From Candidatus Kapaibacterium sp. (GTDB lineage: Bacteria; Bacteroidota; Ignavibacteria; Kapaibacteriales; WFXC01): a stretch of DNA of 64,000 nt. Numbering within the stretch: the first letter of the stretch is position 1; every line of letters begins with the position of its first letter. A model generated the notes under the pieces. That model was given only the letters and a program-made list of their open reading frames with translations. It did no database searches and had not been told where the DNA came from. This document shows positions 56,410 through 64,000 of this stretch, piece after piece. The translations under genes and the position numbers were made by a program. The stretch spans positions 62,001 through 126,000 of the forward strand of contig WFXC01000044.1 in the NCBI GenBank assembly GCA_015490805.1, written 5' to 3'.

Positions 56410-57696
56410 TCAGGTCTTTTGCTTCTTCTTCTTCGCTGATGGGAAGAGCACATTATTCAGAATCAGCCGGTATCCCGGCGAATTTTTGTGCAAATTCAGA
56501 TCGGTCGGCGGATCCCCGACAGCGTGCTGATAGTCCTCGGGATCGTGTCCGCCCAACCACGTAAAAGTGCCACGACCAAAGTTGCCGTGGATGTACTTGA
56601 CCTGATTTGTTCCTTCCCGCTTCCCCAAGATCACCACAGACTTTTTGATCAGCTCTTCCCGGAACGCTGTTGTCTGTCCCAGAAAGCCGCGAACGACGTT
56701 GACGTGACACTGTGTCAGCATCGTGGGCACCGGATCATACTTGGCAGAAAATTCAAACAACGTAAAGTAATCGGTCGCTGCTGTTGCCAGCAAGGTACGG
56801 GCGTCAATGTCGATGTTGGAAAATTCGTACTGGTAAGGATCCATCACCAGTTTGAAATTTTCAAATGCAAACGTCCGGGAAAAATCCAGTTTTTCCTGCG
56901 CGTGTGGATCGGGCGGATCGCCATCATAGACCACATCGCAAATGTCCACATTCATCGCTGCCTGCGCAATGTCGTAGGTGTCGGTAGCGCTGCACATTGC
57001 AAACATAAACCCGCCGCTGGCAACATACTGCCGAATTTTTTCCACCACTGCTTTTTTCATTTCCGATACTTTCCGAAATCCCAGCTTGCGCGCCATCTGT
57101 TCGTTCAGCTCCACCTGCTGAATGTACCAGGGGGCATTGTGGAAGGCGGCGTAGAACTTTCCATACTGCCCGGTGAAATCCTCGTGGTGAAGATGCAACC
57201 AGTCGTAATGGTAAAGCGTATCATTGAGGATTTCCTCATCCCAGACTCGATCGTAGGGAATGCCGGCATAGTCCAGCGCAAGAGTTACTGCATCATCCCA
57301 GGGCTGAAATCCCGGCGGAGCATAAACAGCAATTTTTGCCGCCTTCTCCAGCCGCACTGCATCCATATTACTGTTGGGATCCTGCACCTCTGCATAGATC
57401 TGCGCTGCTGTAACCGCATCGACCACTTCAAAAGCGACGCCTTCCAGCCGACATTTCAAAACAATTTTTTCCGAATACGGCAGCATAAAAGAGCCACCCC
57501 GATAATTCAGCAGCCAATCAGCAGTCCATCCTTTGCTGAGTGCCCAGTACGTCACGCCATAGGCTTTCAGGTGATCGGTCTGGGTCATATCCATCGGAAT
57601 GAGAATTTTTTGTTGGGCAAACAACGATCCGGCACACAGGATCAGGGATAAAATAAACACCCCCATCAGGTGTCCTTTGTGCTTCCAGTGGTACAT
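56410..57696 (-). CDS. Secreted protein of a family often labelled asparagine synthetase B
   Basis: 428 residues from ATG 57696, with GGAGGAAAG just upstream and a signal peptide (GVFILSLILCAGSLFA). It opens ILIPMDMTQTDHLKAYGVTY, then WLLNYRGGSFMLPYSEKIV, a signature I associate with a Bacteroidota family often annotated asparagine synthetase B. No N-terminal Cys glutaminase or PPi-loop ATP motif of a real AsnB is visible, so that name is probably misleading. Several His/Asp motifs (LHHEDFTGQYGKFY, MFAMCSATDTYDIAQ) may be functional. It lies upstream of the cyclophilin gene on the same strand and diverges from the OmpA-like gene at 57762. Confidence 0.7.
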   Translation of the reverse strand: MYHWKHKGHLMGVFILSLILCAGSLFAQQKILIPMDMTQTDHLKAYGVTYWALSKGWTADWLLNYRGGSFMLPYSEKIVLKCRLEGVAFEVVDAVTAAQIYAEVQDPNSNMDAVRLEKAAKIAVYAPPGFQPWDDAVTLALDYAGIPYDRVWDEEILNDTLYHYDWLHLHHEDFTGQYGKFYAAFHNAPWYIQQVELNEQMARKLGFRKVSEMKKAVVEKIRQYVASGGFMFAMCSATDTYDIAQAAMNVDICDVVYDGDPPDPHAQEKLDFSRTFAFENFKLVMDPYQYEFSNIDIDARTLLATAATDYFTLFEFSAKYDPVPTMLTQCHVNVVRGFLGQTTAFREELIKKSVVILGKREGTNQVKYIHGNFGRGTFTWLGGHDPEDYQHAVGDPPTDLNLHKNSPGYRLILNNVLFPSAKKKKQKT

Positions 57697-57761
57697 AGGC
57701 TTTCCTCCAGATTTCTGACAAAACGAAAAGGATACAACGTGGATCAAAAGAGCTGTAGTGT

Positions 57762-59585
57762 ATGATGCAGGGGCGTCTGGGATTGTTCGTGTTCTTTGCG
57801 ATGCTGCTGTGTGTCAGCCCCGTCTTTACGCAATATCCTCCGACGGTGCACTGGGCATCGCGCGTCATTATTGCCTCTTCCTCTTATCAGCCTTTTGGTC
57901 CCTATTCTGCTGAGCAACTCTTAGGAGAACCAAACATCCTTTCGCTGCGGGGTACGACCAACCCGTGCTCGTGGGCGGCAGATCCTCAACACGATGGGCT
58001 GAAAATTCACGATAGCACGATCAAAGTCCGACTCGTTCTCGGCTTTGATTCCCCGCTGCGTCCCCGGCAACTGGCAGTTGCGGAAAATCTCAATCCCGGC
58101 GCTATCGGCAAAGTCACGCTGCTGGATAGCTCCGGACATCGCCAGTGGGTAGTCTACGATAAAGGTCCACAGGTGGTAAAAGCTAAATGGCGGATGTGGA
58201 ATTTGTTCTTCGATCCGCCTCCCTTTGACGTCTCTGCCGTTGAATTGATCGTGTTTACCGGCGCTGTACCGGGCTGGAACGAGATCGATGCAGTGGCACT
58301 GGCAACGACGACCGACACGGTCAAGCCACTGATCAACATCGTCGATGAACGCGCTGCCAGCTTAGTGCCTGAGAACTTAGGAACTGCGATCAACACCCGT
58401 TATTCGGAACTGCTGCCGGTTATTGCCCCGGATGGAAACACGATCTTTTTCTGCCGTCGCGGCGATCCCCGCAATACCGGTGGACCGACCGAAGACATCT
58501 GGCACGCGGTTCGTGGACCGGATGGACAGTGGCAACCAGCTATCAACCTGGGACCACCATTGAACAATCGTGGAATCAATTTCCTGTGCTCAATCCTTCC
58601 TGATGGCAAAACCGCGCTGGTGGGCGGAAAGTATTTGCCAGATGGACGGATCGCGCCGGGTGCCTCCCTAACTCGCTTTGACGGGATGAACTGGAGCTTC
58701 CCCAAACCATTGCAAATCCAGGATTTCCACAACCGTGGACGCTTTGTCAACTATTTCTTAGCCGCTGACGGCAGAACGCTGCTGATGGCAATCCAACGGG
58801 ACGATGGCTACGGCGGAATGGATATCTTTGTCTCTTTCCTGCAACCTGACAGCACGTGGAGCAGACCGCTAAATCTGGGTCCCACAATCAACACGGCTGC
58901 GGATGAATTTACCGTCTTCCTTGCTCCGGACGGTAAAACGCTCTATTTCAGCTCCGAAGGGCACAATGGATATGGAAGTGCCGACCTCTTTATTTCTCGC
59001 CGGCTGGATGATAGCTGGACGTCGTGGACAAAGCCGCAAAATCTGGGACCGGTCATCAATTCTCCTAACTGGGACGGCTACTTCTCCATTCCGGCAACGG
59101 CGGATTACGGCTATTTTGTATCGGTTGAAAATTCGCAGGGACGGGAAGATATTTTCCGTGTTAAGCTCCTCCCTTCGATGCAACCGCAAATCAGCATCGT
59201 TGTCGGCGACACTGTTTATCAAATCCACGACGTGCTGTTCGAATTAGGAAGCTGGGAACTATCAGAAGAAGCACAGCAAGCCTTGCGCCGATTGGCAGCG
59301 TTTTTGCGGAATCATCCGGAGTACAACCTGATTGTCATTGGTCACACCGATGATCTGGACACGGAGGAATTCAATCTGGAGCTCTCGCGGCAACGTGCAG
59401 AATCTGTGGCAACATTCCTGCAGACCTTAGGCATTCCACCAAGCCGGATCACGATCCGGGCGATGGGTGAATCTCAACCGCTGGTGCCCAACACTTCGGA
59501 GGAAAATCGCCGGCGCAACCGACGTGTTGAATTTCGCCTTCTGCGAAATACGGAACTGAATCGAGGAGCTCTGGAACAACCATAG
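57762..59585 (+). CDS. OmpA-family protein with PD40/WD40-like propeller
   Basis: 607 residues; ATG 57762 or 57765. Signal peptide MMQGRLGLFVFFAMLLCVSP. Residues about 180-470 carry PD40-type repeats (IAPDGNTIFFCRRGDP, SILPDGKTALVGGK, LAADGRTLLMAIQRDDG, FLAPDGKTLYFSSEGHN). Residues about 495-595 form an OmpA C-terminal domain (IHDVLFELGSWELSEEA, VIGHTDDLDTEEFNLELSRQ, ESQPLVPNTSEENRRRNRRV) that binds peptidoglycan. Typical peptidoglycan-tethered outer-membrane protein of Bacteroidota; the propeller may bind partner proteins. It is followed 11 bp later by the MBL hydrolase gene. Confidence 0.9.
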   Translation: MMQGRLGLFVFFAMLLCVSPVFTQYPPTVHWASRVIIASSSYQPFGPYSAEQLLGEPNILSLRGTTNPCSWAADPQHDGLKIHDSTIKVRLVLGFDSPLRPRQLAVAENLNPGAIGKVTLLDSSGHRQWVVYDKGPQVVKAKWRMWNLFFDPPPFDVSAVELIVFTGAVPGWNEIDAVALATTTDTVKPLINIVDERAASLVPENLGTAINTRYSELLPVIAPDGNTIFFCRRGDPRNTGGPTEDIWHAVRGPDGQWQPAINLGPPLNNRGINFLCSILPDGKTALVGGKYLPDGRIAPGASLTRFDGMNWSFPKPLQIQDFHNRGRFVNYFLAADGRTLLMAIQRDDGYGGMDIFVSFLQPDSTWSRPLNLGPTINTAADEFTVFLAPDGKTLYFSSEGHNGYGSADLFISRRLDDSWTSWTKPQNLGPVINSPNWDGYFSIPATADYGYFVSVENSQGREDIFRVKLLPSMQPQISIVVGDTVYQIHDVLFELGSWELSEEAQQALRRLAAFLRNHPEYNLIVIGHTDDLDTEEFNLELSRQRAESVATFLQTLGIPPSRITIRAMGESQPLVPNTSEENRRRNRRVEFRLLRNTELNRGALEQP

Positions 59586-59596
59586 GGAGACGAAAA

Positions 59597-60232
59597 ATGG
59601 AATTACACACTTTTACAACAGGACTGGTCGCAACGAATTGTTACCTGTTACTCAACCCGGACAATGCCACCGCCATTTTGATCGATGCACCGCCAGAATC
59701 CGCTGATCCCGTACTATCCGTACTCCAGCAGCACCGCTGTTCTCTGGAAGCCATTCTCCTCACGCACACCCACTGGGATCACATTGCCGATCTACACATT
59801 TTCAAAAAGCGCACGGGCGCCCCGATTTATGTTCACCCGGCAGATGAATACCGCCTGATTGATCCTGCTGCCCATTCTATCTTTCCACTGCCCGTCGACA
59901 TTCCTCCTACTCCTGCTGATAACTACGTTGAACACCAGCAACAGCTCCAACTGTCTGGCACCGACTGCACTGTGAAGCACACACCGGGACATACGGAAGG
60001 TAGCGTGTGTTTCTACTTCCCTCATCTCCAGTTCCTGTTCTCCGGCGACACCTTGTTTGCTGGCAGTATCGGTAGAACGGATCTACCTGGCGGCAATATG
60101 GAGCAACTGATCAACTCCATTCGCAAAGAACTTTTGACACTCGATGACGATGTGGTCGTATATCCGGGGCACGGTCCTTCGACCACCATCGGCGAGGAAC
60201 GCCACTACAATCCTTTCCTGATTGGCGTTTAG
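59597..60232 (+). CDS. MBL-fold metallo-hydrolase (glyoxalase II-like)
   Basis: 211 residues with GGGAGA 7 nt upstream of ATG. Metallo-beta-lactamase fold with THTHWDHIADLH (HxHxDH zinc site), the later His in HTPGHTEGSVCF, Asp in FSGDTLFAGSIGRTDLPGGN and the last His in VVYPGHGPSTTIGEE. This order matches the glyoxalase II-like branch, which hydrolyses thioesters or related substrates; the true substrate is unknown. Cytoplasmic. Probably cotranscribed with the OmpA-like gene, but this is spacing-based only. Confidence 0.92.
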   Translation: MELHTFTTGLVATNCYLLLNPDNATAILIDAPPESADPVLSVLQQHRCSLEAILLTHTHWDHIADLHIFKKRTGAPIYVHPADEYRLIDPAAHSIFPLPVDIPPTPADNYVEHQQQLQLSGTDCTVKHTPGHTEGSVCFYFPHLQFLFSGDTLFAGSIGRTDLPGGNMEQLINSIRKELLTLDDDVVVYPGHGPSTTIGEERHYNPFLIGV

Positions 60233-60397
60233 CTGCGCCTATGGATGAAGGTACACGGCGTCTAACGTGCAAACGGGTGATACTGGACATCTGTCTTAGA
60301 CGGTAGCCAGCCTCTGCCAATGCATTCCGAAACTAAGGAGTTTCGCCAGTAACTGATTGGGAACCCAAGCTTCAGCCGGTAACAACGCACTGGTGCT

Positions 60398-62449
60398 CTA
60401 TGCTTTTTCACGCTCTTCTGACGCACCGTAACTATTGCCCGACTGCTCAATGGCGGTGAGCAGAATCTCTGCTACATCCTGCACCTTCACGGTTTCTGCT
60501 TTTTCCTTAGCTTTGACACCATCGGTCAGCATTGTCATACAGAACGGGCAATTAACAGCGATTGCGGAAGGATTCAATGCCAGCAGTTCTTCCGTCCGCT
60601 CAATATTCACCCGTTTCCCTTCCGTCTCTTCCATAAACATTCGCCCGCCGCCGGCGCCACAGCAGAAGCTACGATCCCGGGTGCGCTGCGGCTCCGCTAC
60701 TGCTGACCCAGCTACCGATTGCAGCACCTGCCGCGGCGCTTCATATTCCTGACCGTATCTCCCAAGATAGCAGGAATCGTGATACGCTATGGTCTCATCC
60801 AATTGCGCAGCCGATACCGGCAACCGCCCCTGCGCTACTAACTGCTGAAGCAGTTGCGTATGGTGCAGCACTTCATAGTTGCCCCCGAAAGCGGGATATT
60901 CGTTTTTCAATGTGTTGTAGCAGTGCGGACAAATGGTCACAATTTTTTTGACATTGTACTGATTCAGCGTTTCGACGTTCATTTTGATAAGCATATCTGC
61001 CAGGTATTCGTTACCGATGCGGCGAGCTGGATCACCGGTACATCGCTCCTCCGTTCCCAGAATGCGAAACTCCACCCCTGCCCGCTGCAGCAACTGTGCA
61101 AAAGCCTGGGATACCTTCTTTGCCCGCGCATCATAGCTCCCGGCGCATCCGACCCAGAAGAGCACTTCCATCTGCGGATCTTCGGCTATTGTCTTCACGC
61201 CCAGCCCTTTCGCCCAATCAGCTCGCTCTTCGGGTGAGAAATTCCACGGCGTGAAATTGTTCTCCAGGTTATTGAGTGCCGTTTGCGCTTCATACGGGAA
61301 ATTCGCCTCCATCATCACCTGCCCGCGGCGCAGCTCCACAATCGCCGGCACGTGTTCGATTGCAACGGGACATTCCTGCATACACGCACCGCAGGTGGTA
61401 CATTGCCACAATGCTTCGGAGGGGATGTAATCGCTGACTAGATGCTTCGCCTCGACCGCCTCCCACGCCTGTTCATCCACAGCTTTGCCGTTCTGCTTTG
61501 CCCATAGTAGCGGCGCTCGCTCCCGCGTTCGCTGATTGATTTGCACAATAATGGCGCGAGGATCCAGTACCTTGCCCGTCGTATTCGCCGGACATACACT
61601 GGTACACCGTCCGCAATGCGTACAGGTATAACCATCCAGCAGGGTCTTCCAGCTCAAATCCTCGATGTCCAGCGCACCGAACTTTTCTACTCCCTCAGCC
61701 TCAAAATCGATCGGTTTTAAGCGATTGGGAAAGGGAATTTCAGCGAAAAACACATTTGGCAAAGAAGTCACTACGTGGAAATGCTTGGAATACGGCAAGT
61801 AGTTCATAAACGCCAGGATCATCAGGATGTGAATCCACCAGGTAATGTGGAACAGCGTCGGCGCAGCCGCCGGGCTGATGACGGCAGCCAGCAGGTGACT
61901 AAAAGGGCGAACAGCCCACGCATACTCAGCATCCATCGTAATGCGAGCAGCATTCATCAGCAGCAGGGAGGTAACGATCACAAAGATCGCTACCAGCACA
62001 ACCGTTGCATCAATTTGTTCCTCCCGTGATCCCTGCAATCGCGGCACTTTCAACACAAAGCGTCGCCACAAAGCGCCGATGACCGCAAACACGATAAAAG
62101 TCGCGAAAAAATCGGCAAGGAGCGTCAGCACCGAATACAGCGGTCCCAGAAAGGAAAAATTCCATCGGTGTCCCGACAATCCTTCCAGAATCGCTTCTGC
62201 TGCCGGCATCAGTAGTGCTAAGAATCCCCAGAAAATCAGCACGTGCACAATGCCCGCCCCCTTATCACGCAAAATCTTTTTCTGAAACAGGCCAATCTGA
62301 ATCATCTGCTTCAATCGCTGTCCAATCCGATCCCAGCGATTTTCCGGTTTTCCCAGCATAATGTAGTGGTAGATTCGCCACAGGTTATAACCGAAGAAAG
62401 CGAAAGCAGCGATCACAATGACCGCAAAGATTATTGTTTCCACGCTCAT
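60398..62449 (-). CDS. Membrane Fe-S oxidoreductase (EtfD/HdrD-like)
   Basis: 683 residues from ATG 62449; an upstream in-frame start at 62485 is less likely. About five N-terminal transmembrane segments resemble a b-type or quinone-linked membrane anchor. Two 4Fe-4S sites follow (CTHCGRCTSVCPANTTGKVL and CTTCGACMQECPVAIEHVP). Two CCG domains come last (VGCAGSYDARAKKVSQAFAQ; HDSCYLGRYGQEYEAP with SFCCGAGGGRMFMEE). This arrangement is seen in EtfD, which passes electrons from electron-transfer flavoprotein to quinone, and in HdrD-like reductases. No etfAB genes are nearby, so the role is inferred. A -7-like TATGTTGC lies at 62508-62501 on the minus strand. Confidence 0.88.
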   Translation of the reverse strand: MSVETIIFAVIVIAAFAFFGYNLWRIYHYIMLGKPENRWDRIGQRLKQMIQIGLFQKKILRDKGAGIVHVLIFWGFLALLMPAAEAILEGLSGHRWNFSFLGPLYSVLTLLADFFATFIVFAVIGALWRRFVLKVPRLQGSREEQIDATVVLVAIFVIVTSLLLMNAARITMDAEYAWAVRPFSHLLAAVISPAAAPTLFHITWWIHILMILAFMNYLPYSKHFHVVTSLPNVFFAEIPFPNRLKPIDFEAEGVEKFGALDIEDLSWKTLLDGYTCTHCGRCTSVCPANTTGKVLDPRAIIVQINQRTRERAPLLWAKQNGKAVDEQAWEAVEAKHLVSDYIPSEALWQCTTCGACMQECPVAIEHVPAIVELRRGQVMMEANFPYEAQTALNNLENNFTPWNFSPEERADWAKGLGVKTIAEDPQMEVLFWVGCAGSYDARAKKVSQAFAQLLQRAGVEFRILGTEERCTGDPARRIGNEYLADMLIKMNVETLNQYNVKKIVTICPHCYNTLKNEYPAFGGNYEVLHHTQLLQQLVAQGRLPVSAAQLDETIAYHDSCYLGRYGQEYEAPRQVLQSVAGSAVAEPQRTRDRSFCCGAGGGRMFMEETEGKRVNIERTEELLALNPSAIAVNCPFCMTMLTDGVKAKEKAETVKVQDVAEILLTAIEQSGNSYGASEEREKA

Positions 62450-62671
62450 CGTTGTCTCACCTGCTGATTTGTGACACAGCCCCAACCGGTTTTAAAAATC
62501 GCAACATAGCAAATTTTGGAGCAATGACACGCAGGGATGTCCTCTGCGAATCCGTAAAGAAAGACCTCAAGCAGAGGAAGGCAGGAGTTTCAGTTTCCAA
62601 GGAAAAAGTCTCGGCAGGTACTGCTCACAATGGATTACGCTGATGTTTCTATCCCGAAGCACTGCATCTTC

Positions 62672-62915
62672 ATTGGGAACGCCAGCTCTCGCCAGCAAAA
62701 GGGGCACACTGAAGTATGTGCTCCCCAGTGAATGCACACCGAAGCGTGCGCTCCCGGCGCGATATGCAGGGGCGAAGCAATGCTTCGCCCGGTGGGCGAC
62801 CAGCCGGGTCGCCCCTTACGGGTACAGTATCATTGCAGATGACAGGACAAGCCTCCGGCTTGCCCTGGACAATCCGGAGGGTAACCTCACCAACGCCGAT
62901 GCACACTGTGAACGT
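62672..62915. repeat. Hairpin-module repeat island R7
   Basis: Contains GGAACGCCAGCTCTCGCC, GCACACTGAAGTATGTGC (62704-62721), GCACACCGAAGCGTGC (62734-62749), type D GGCGAAGCAATGCTTCGCC (62771-62789), type E GGGCGACCAGCCGGGTCGCC (62794-62813) with CCCTTACGG, and a bipartite GGACAAGCCTCCGGCTTGCC plus a GGACAATCCGGAGGG element (62845-62882). Lies between divergent genes. The rest of 62450-62983 shows no gene. Confidence 0.85.
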
Positions 62916-62983
62916 CGATCACCACAAAGCACGGGAGTTGTGCGTCTTACGGCTTCACAAGTGGAACAGCGAAAGGAATGTTG

Positions 62984-64000
62984 ATGGCGCGATTTTACTC
63001 CTCTCTGCTGCTGATCACATCGATGTGGCTAATCTCGATTCCGGGATTGCTGGCGCAGAATCAAGCCGGCTTACGCTTCGTCAACCTGAGCGGCCTGGCA
63101 GAAACGATCGACTTTTATCTCAGCGGCGTTCCTTCACCGATCATTCGCAAAGTGCCACCACAGACGGCAACCGGTATTCGGACGGAATTTCCACCTACTA
63201 CCTACCATTTCCAGGTGCGTGCTACAGGAGACTCCACCGGACCCATACTGGCAGAAGCAGTGGTCGAGGTACAAGCCGGGCACTGGTACTCCCTCTGCTA
63301 CCTGTCCGATAGTACCACTTCCCGGCTGCTGGTGCTGGACTGGGATCTCCAGAAGCCGCAACTGACCAATGTCCGGGCGCGATTCATCAATCTGGGTTCG
63401 CTGGAGCCAATTACCGTAACCCTCCGTGGCAATCCCTTCGTCCTGAATCTCGGCTATCAGGAAGTTTCTGAGTTCGTTGAAGTGCCCTTGCTGCAGGTAG
63501 AAACGGTTGGAATGCTCAATGCTTCGACAGGCGAGTTGTTAGCACAATTTGCAACACCGTTCGAAGGCAACAATGTCTACGCTGTGTTCTTTGTCAAGCG
63601 GGGACTGGACTGGTACGCCATCTGGTTGAACGAGAGTCAACAGGATGAACAAATTCCTCTGACAGAACTCCAGAAACAAACGTATCGGCTCCGAGCACGG
63701 TTGCTGAACTTCGGCACGGACTTCGCTGTTGAACTCCGGCAGTCTGCGAACAGTCCCGCGCTGCTACGAGCAGCAAGCCGGACCGCTTCTGCTATTTCCC
63801 CTATTATGCTCTACGCTGATTCGAGTCTGCAACTGTACCGCACCAGCGATTTGACCCAATTGCTGGCTGAGTACTCCTCCTTTACCGCTCAGCCCTATAC
63901 TGACTACTGGTTCGTCGCTACGCCGTGGGACAACCAGTGGCAACTGGTGCCGCTATCCTTCGACCTTTTCTCTCTGCCTGCCAGCACGCTGGCGCTGCGG
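62984..64000 (+). CDS. Secreted DUF4397-like protein, 3'-truncated by window edge
   Basis: Open from ATG 62984 to the last base, 339 codons without a stop; the start has AAGGA 6 nt upstream (ATG 62978 is also in frame). Signal peptide MARFYSSLLLITSMWLISIP. At least three repeats of a DUF4397-type beta-domain begin LRFVNLSGLAETIDFYLSG, VRARFINLGSLEPITVTLRG and LRARLLNFGTDFAVELRQS. DUF4397 domains are Ig-like units in secreted or surface proteins; the C-terminal end lies outside the window, so a sorting domain cannot be checked. Confidence 0.85.
   Translation, partial: MARFYSSLLLITSMWLISIPGLLAQNQAGLRFVNLSGLAETIDFYLSGVPSPIIRKVPPQTATGIRTEFPPTTYHFQVRATGDSTGPILAEAVVEVQAGHWYSLCYLSDSTTSRLLVLDWDLQKPQLTNVRARFINLGSLEPITVTLRGNPFVLNLGYQEVSEFVEVPLLQVETVGMLNASTGELLAQFATPFEGNNVYAVFFVKRGLDWYAIWLNESQQDEQIPLTELQKQTYRLRARLLNFGTDFAVELRQSANSPALLRAASRTASAISPIMLYADSSLQLYRTSDLTQLLAEYSSFTAQPYTDYWFVATPWDNQWQLVPLSFDLFSLPASTLALR

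Overview
This 64-kb window looks like chromosome of a Gram-negative bacterium of the Bacteroidota/Chlorobi (FCB) side of the tree, perhaps the Kapabacteria/Ignavibacteria neighbourhood. The evidence is threefold. Many large secreted proteins end in the same roughly 75-residue type IX secretion-like C-terminal domain. HAF, BNR and ASPM/SPD-2/Hydin-like repeat proteins and a DUF1573 protein are present. Several promoters fit the Bacteroidota pattern TTTG - about 20 nt - TAnnTTTG. The exact phylum is inference; no rRNA or ribosomal protein gene is present.

Layout. 1-19565: mostly secreted proteins. These are a glycine-rich fragment, HAF-repeat proteins (one carrying a C39-like papain fold, one a metzincin protease), an HEXXH (M30-like) protease, a BNR/Asp-box propeller, a pure HAF protein, a PEGA lipoprotein and an unknown secreted protein. 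4060-5640 and 20806-22404 are paralogous helical-repeat proteins; the second follows an ECF-type sigma factor, and both share a 23-bp upstream block. 22914-26648: a giant Hydin-type secreted protein. 27419-29979: purK - DUF4269 - mlaF-like ATPase. 30122-32696: peptide-binding lipoprotein and NlpC/P60 hydrolase. 32871: RlmI-type methyltransferase. 34398-39569 (minus): Hydin-type protein, outer-membrane barrel and DUF1573 protein, ending in a clear intrinsic terminator. 39639-45158 (plus): murI, HD-GYP, dppB, dppC, holA, family-5 uracil-DNA glycosylase.

45583-54264 is a type I restriction-modification operon with two unusual passengers. Between hsdM and hsdS lies a single ORF fusing an XRE/ImmA-IrrE antitoxin-like protein to a DUF4411 PIN-like toxin, preceded by two palindromic operators. 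Between hsdS and hsdR, with ATGA overlaps on both sides, lies a REP-associated tyrosine transposase (RAYT). The operon is bracketed by near-identical 119-bp direct repeats.

The most distinctive non-coding signal is a family of short hairpin modules with compensatory stem changes. They are clustered in seven intergenic islands (about 12.1, 17.1, 22.5, 27.1, 45.3, 54.5 and 62.8 kb). The RAYT gene carries a 22-bp palindrome that shares a 12-base core with one of these modules, suggesting that the repeats and the RAYT belong together.

54846-62449 holds tRNA-CAT (probably Ile2), an outer-membrane protein, a cyclophilin, a secreted protein often labelled asparagine synthetase B, an OmpA/PD40 protein, an MBL-fold hydrolase and a membrane Fe-S oxidoreductase (EtfD/HdrD-like). 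The window ends inside a secreted DUF4397-like protein (62984 onward).
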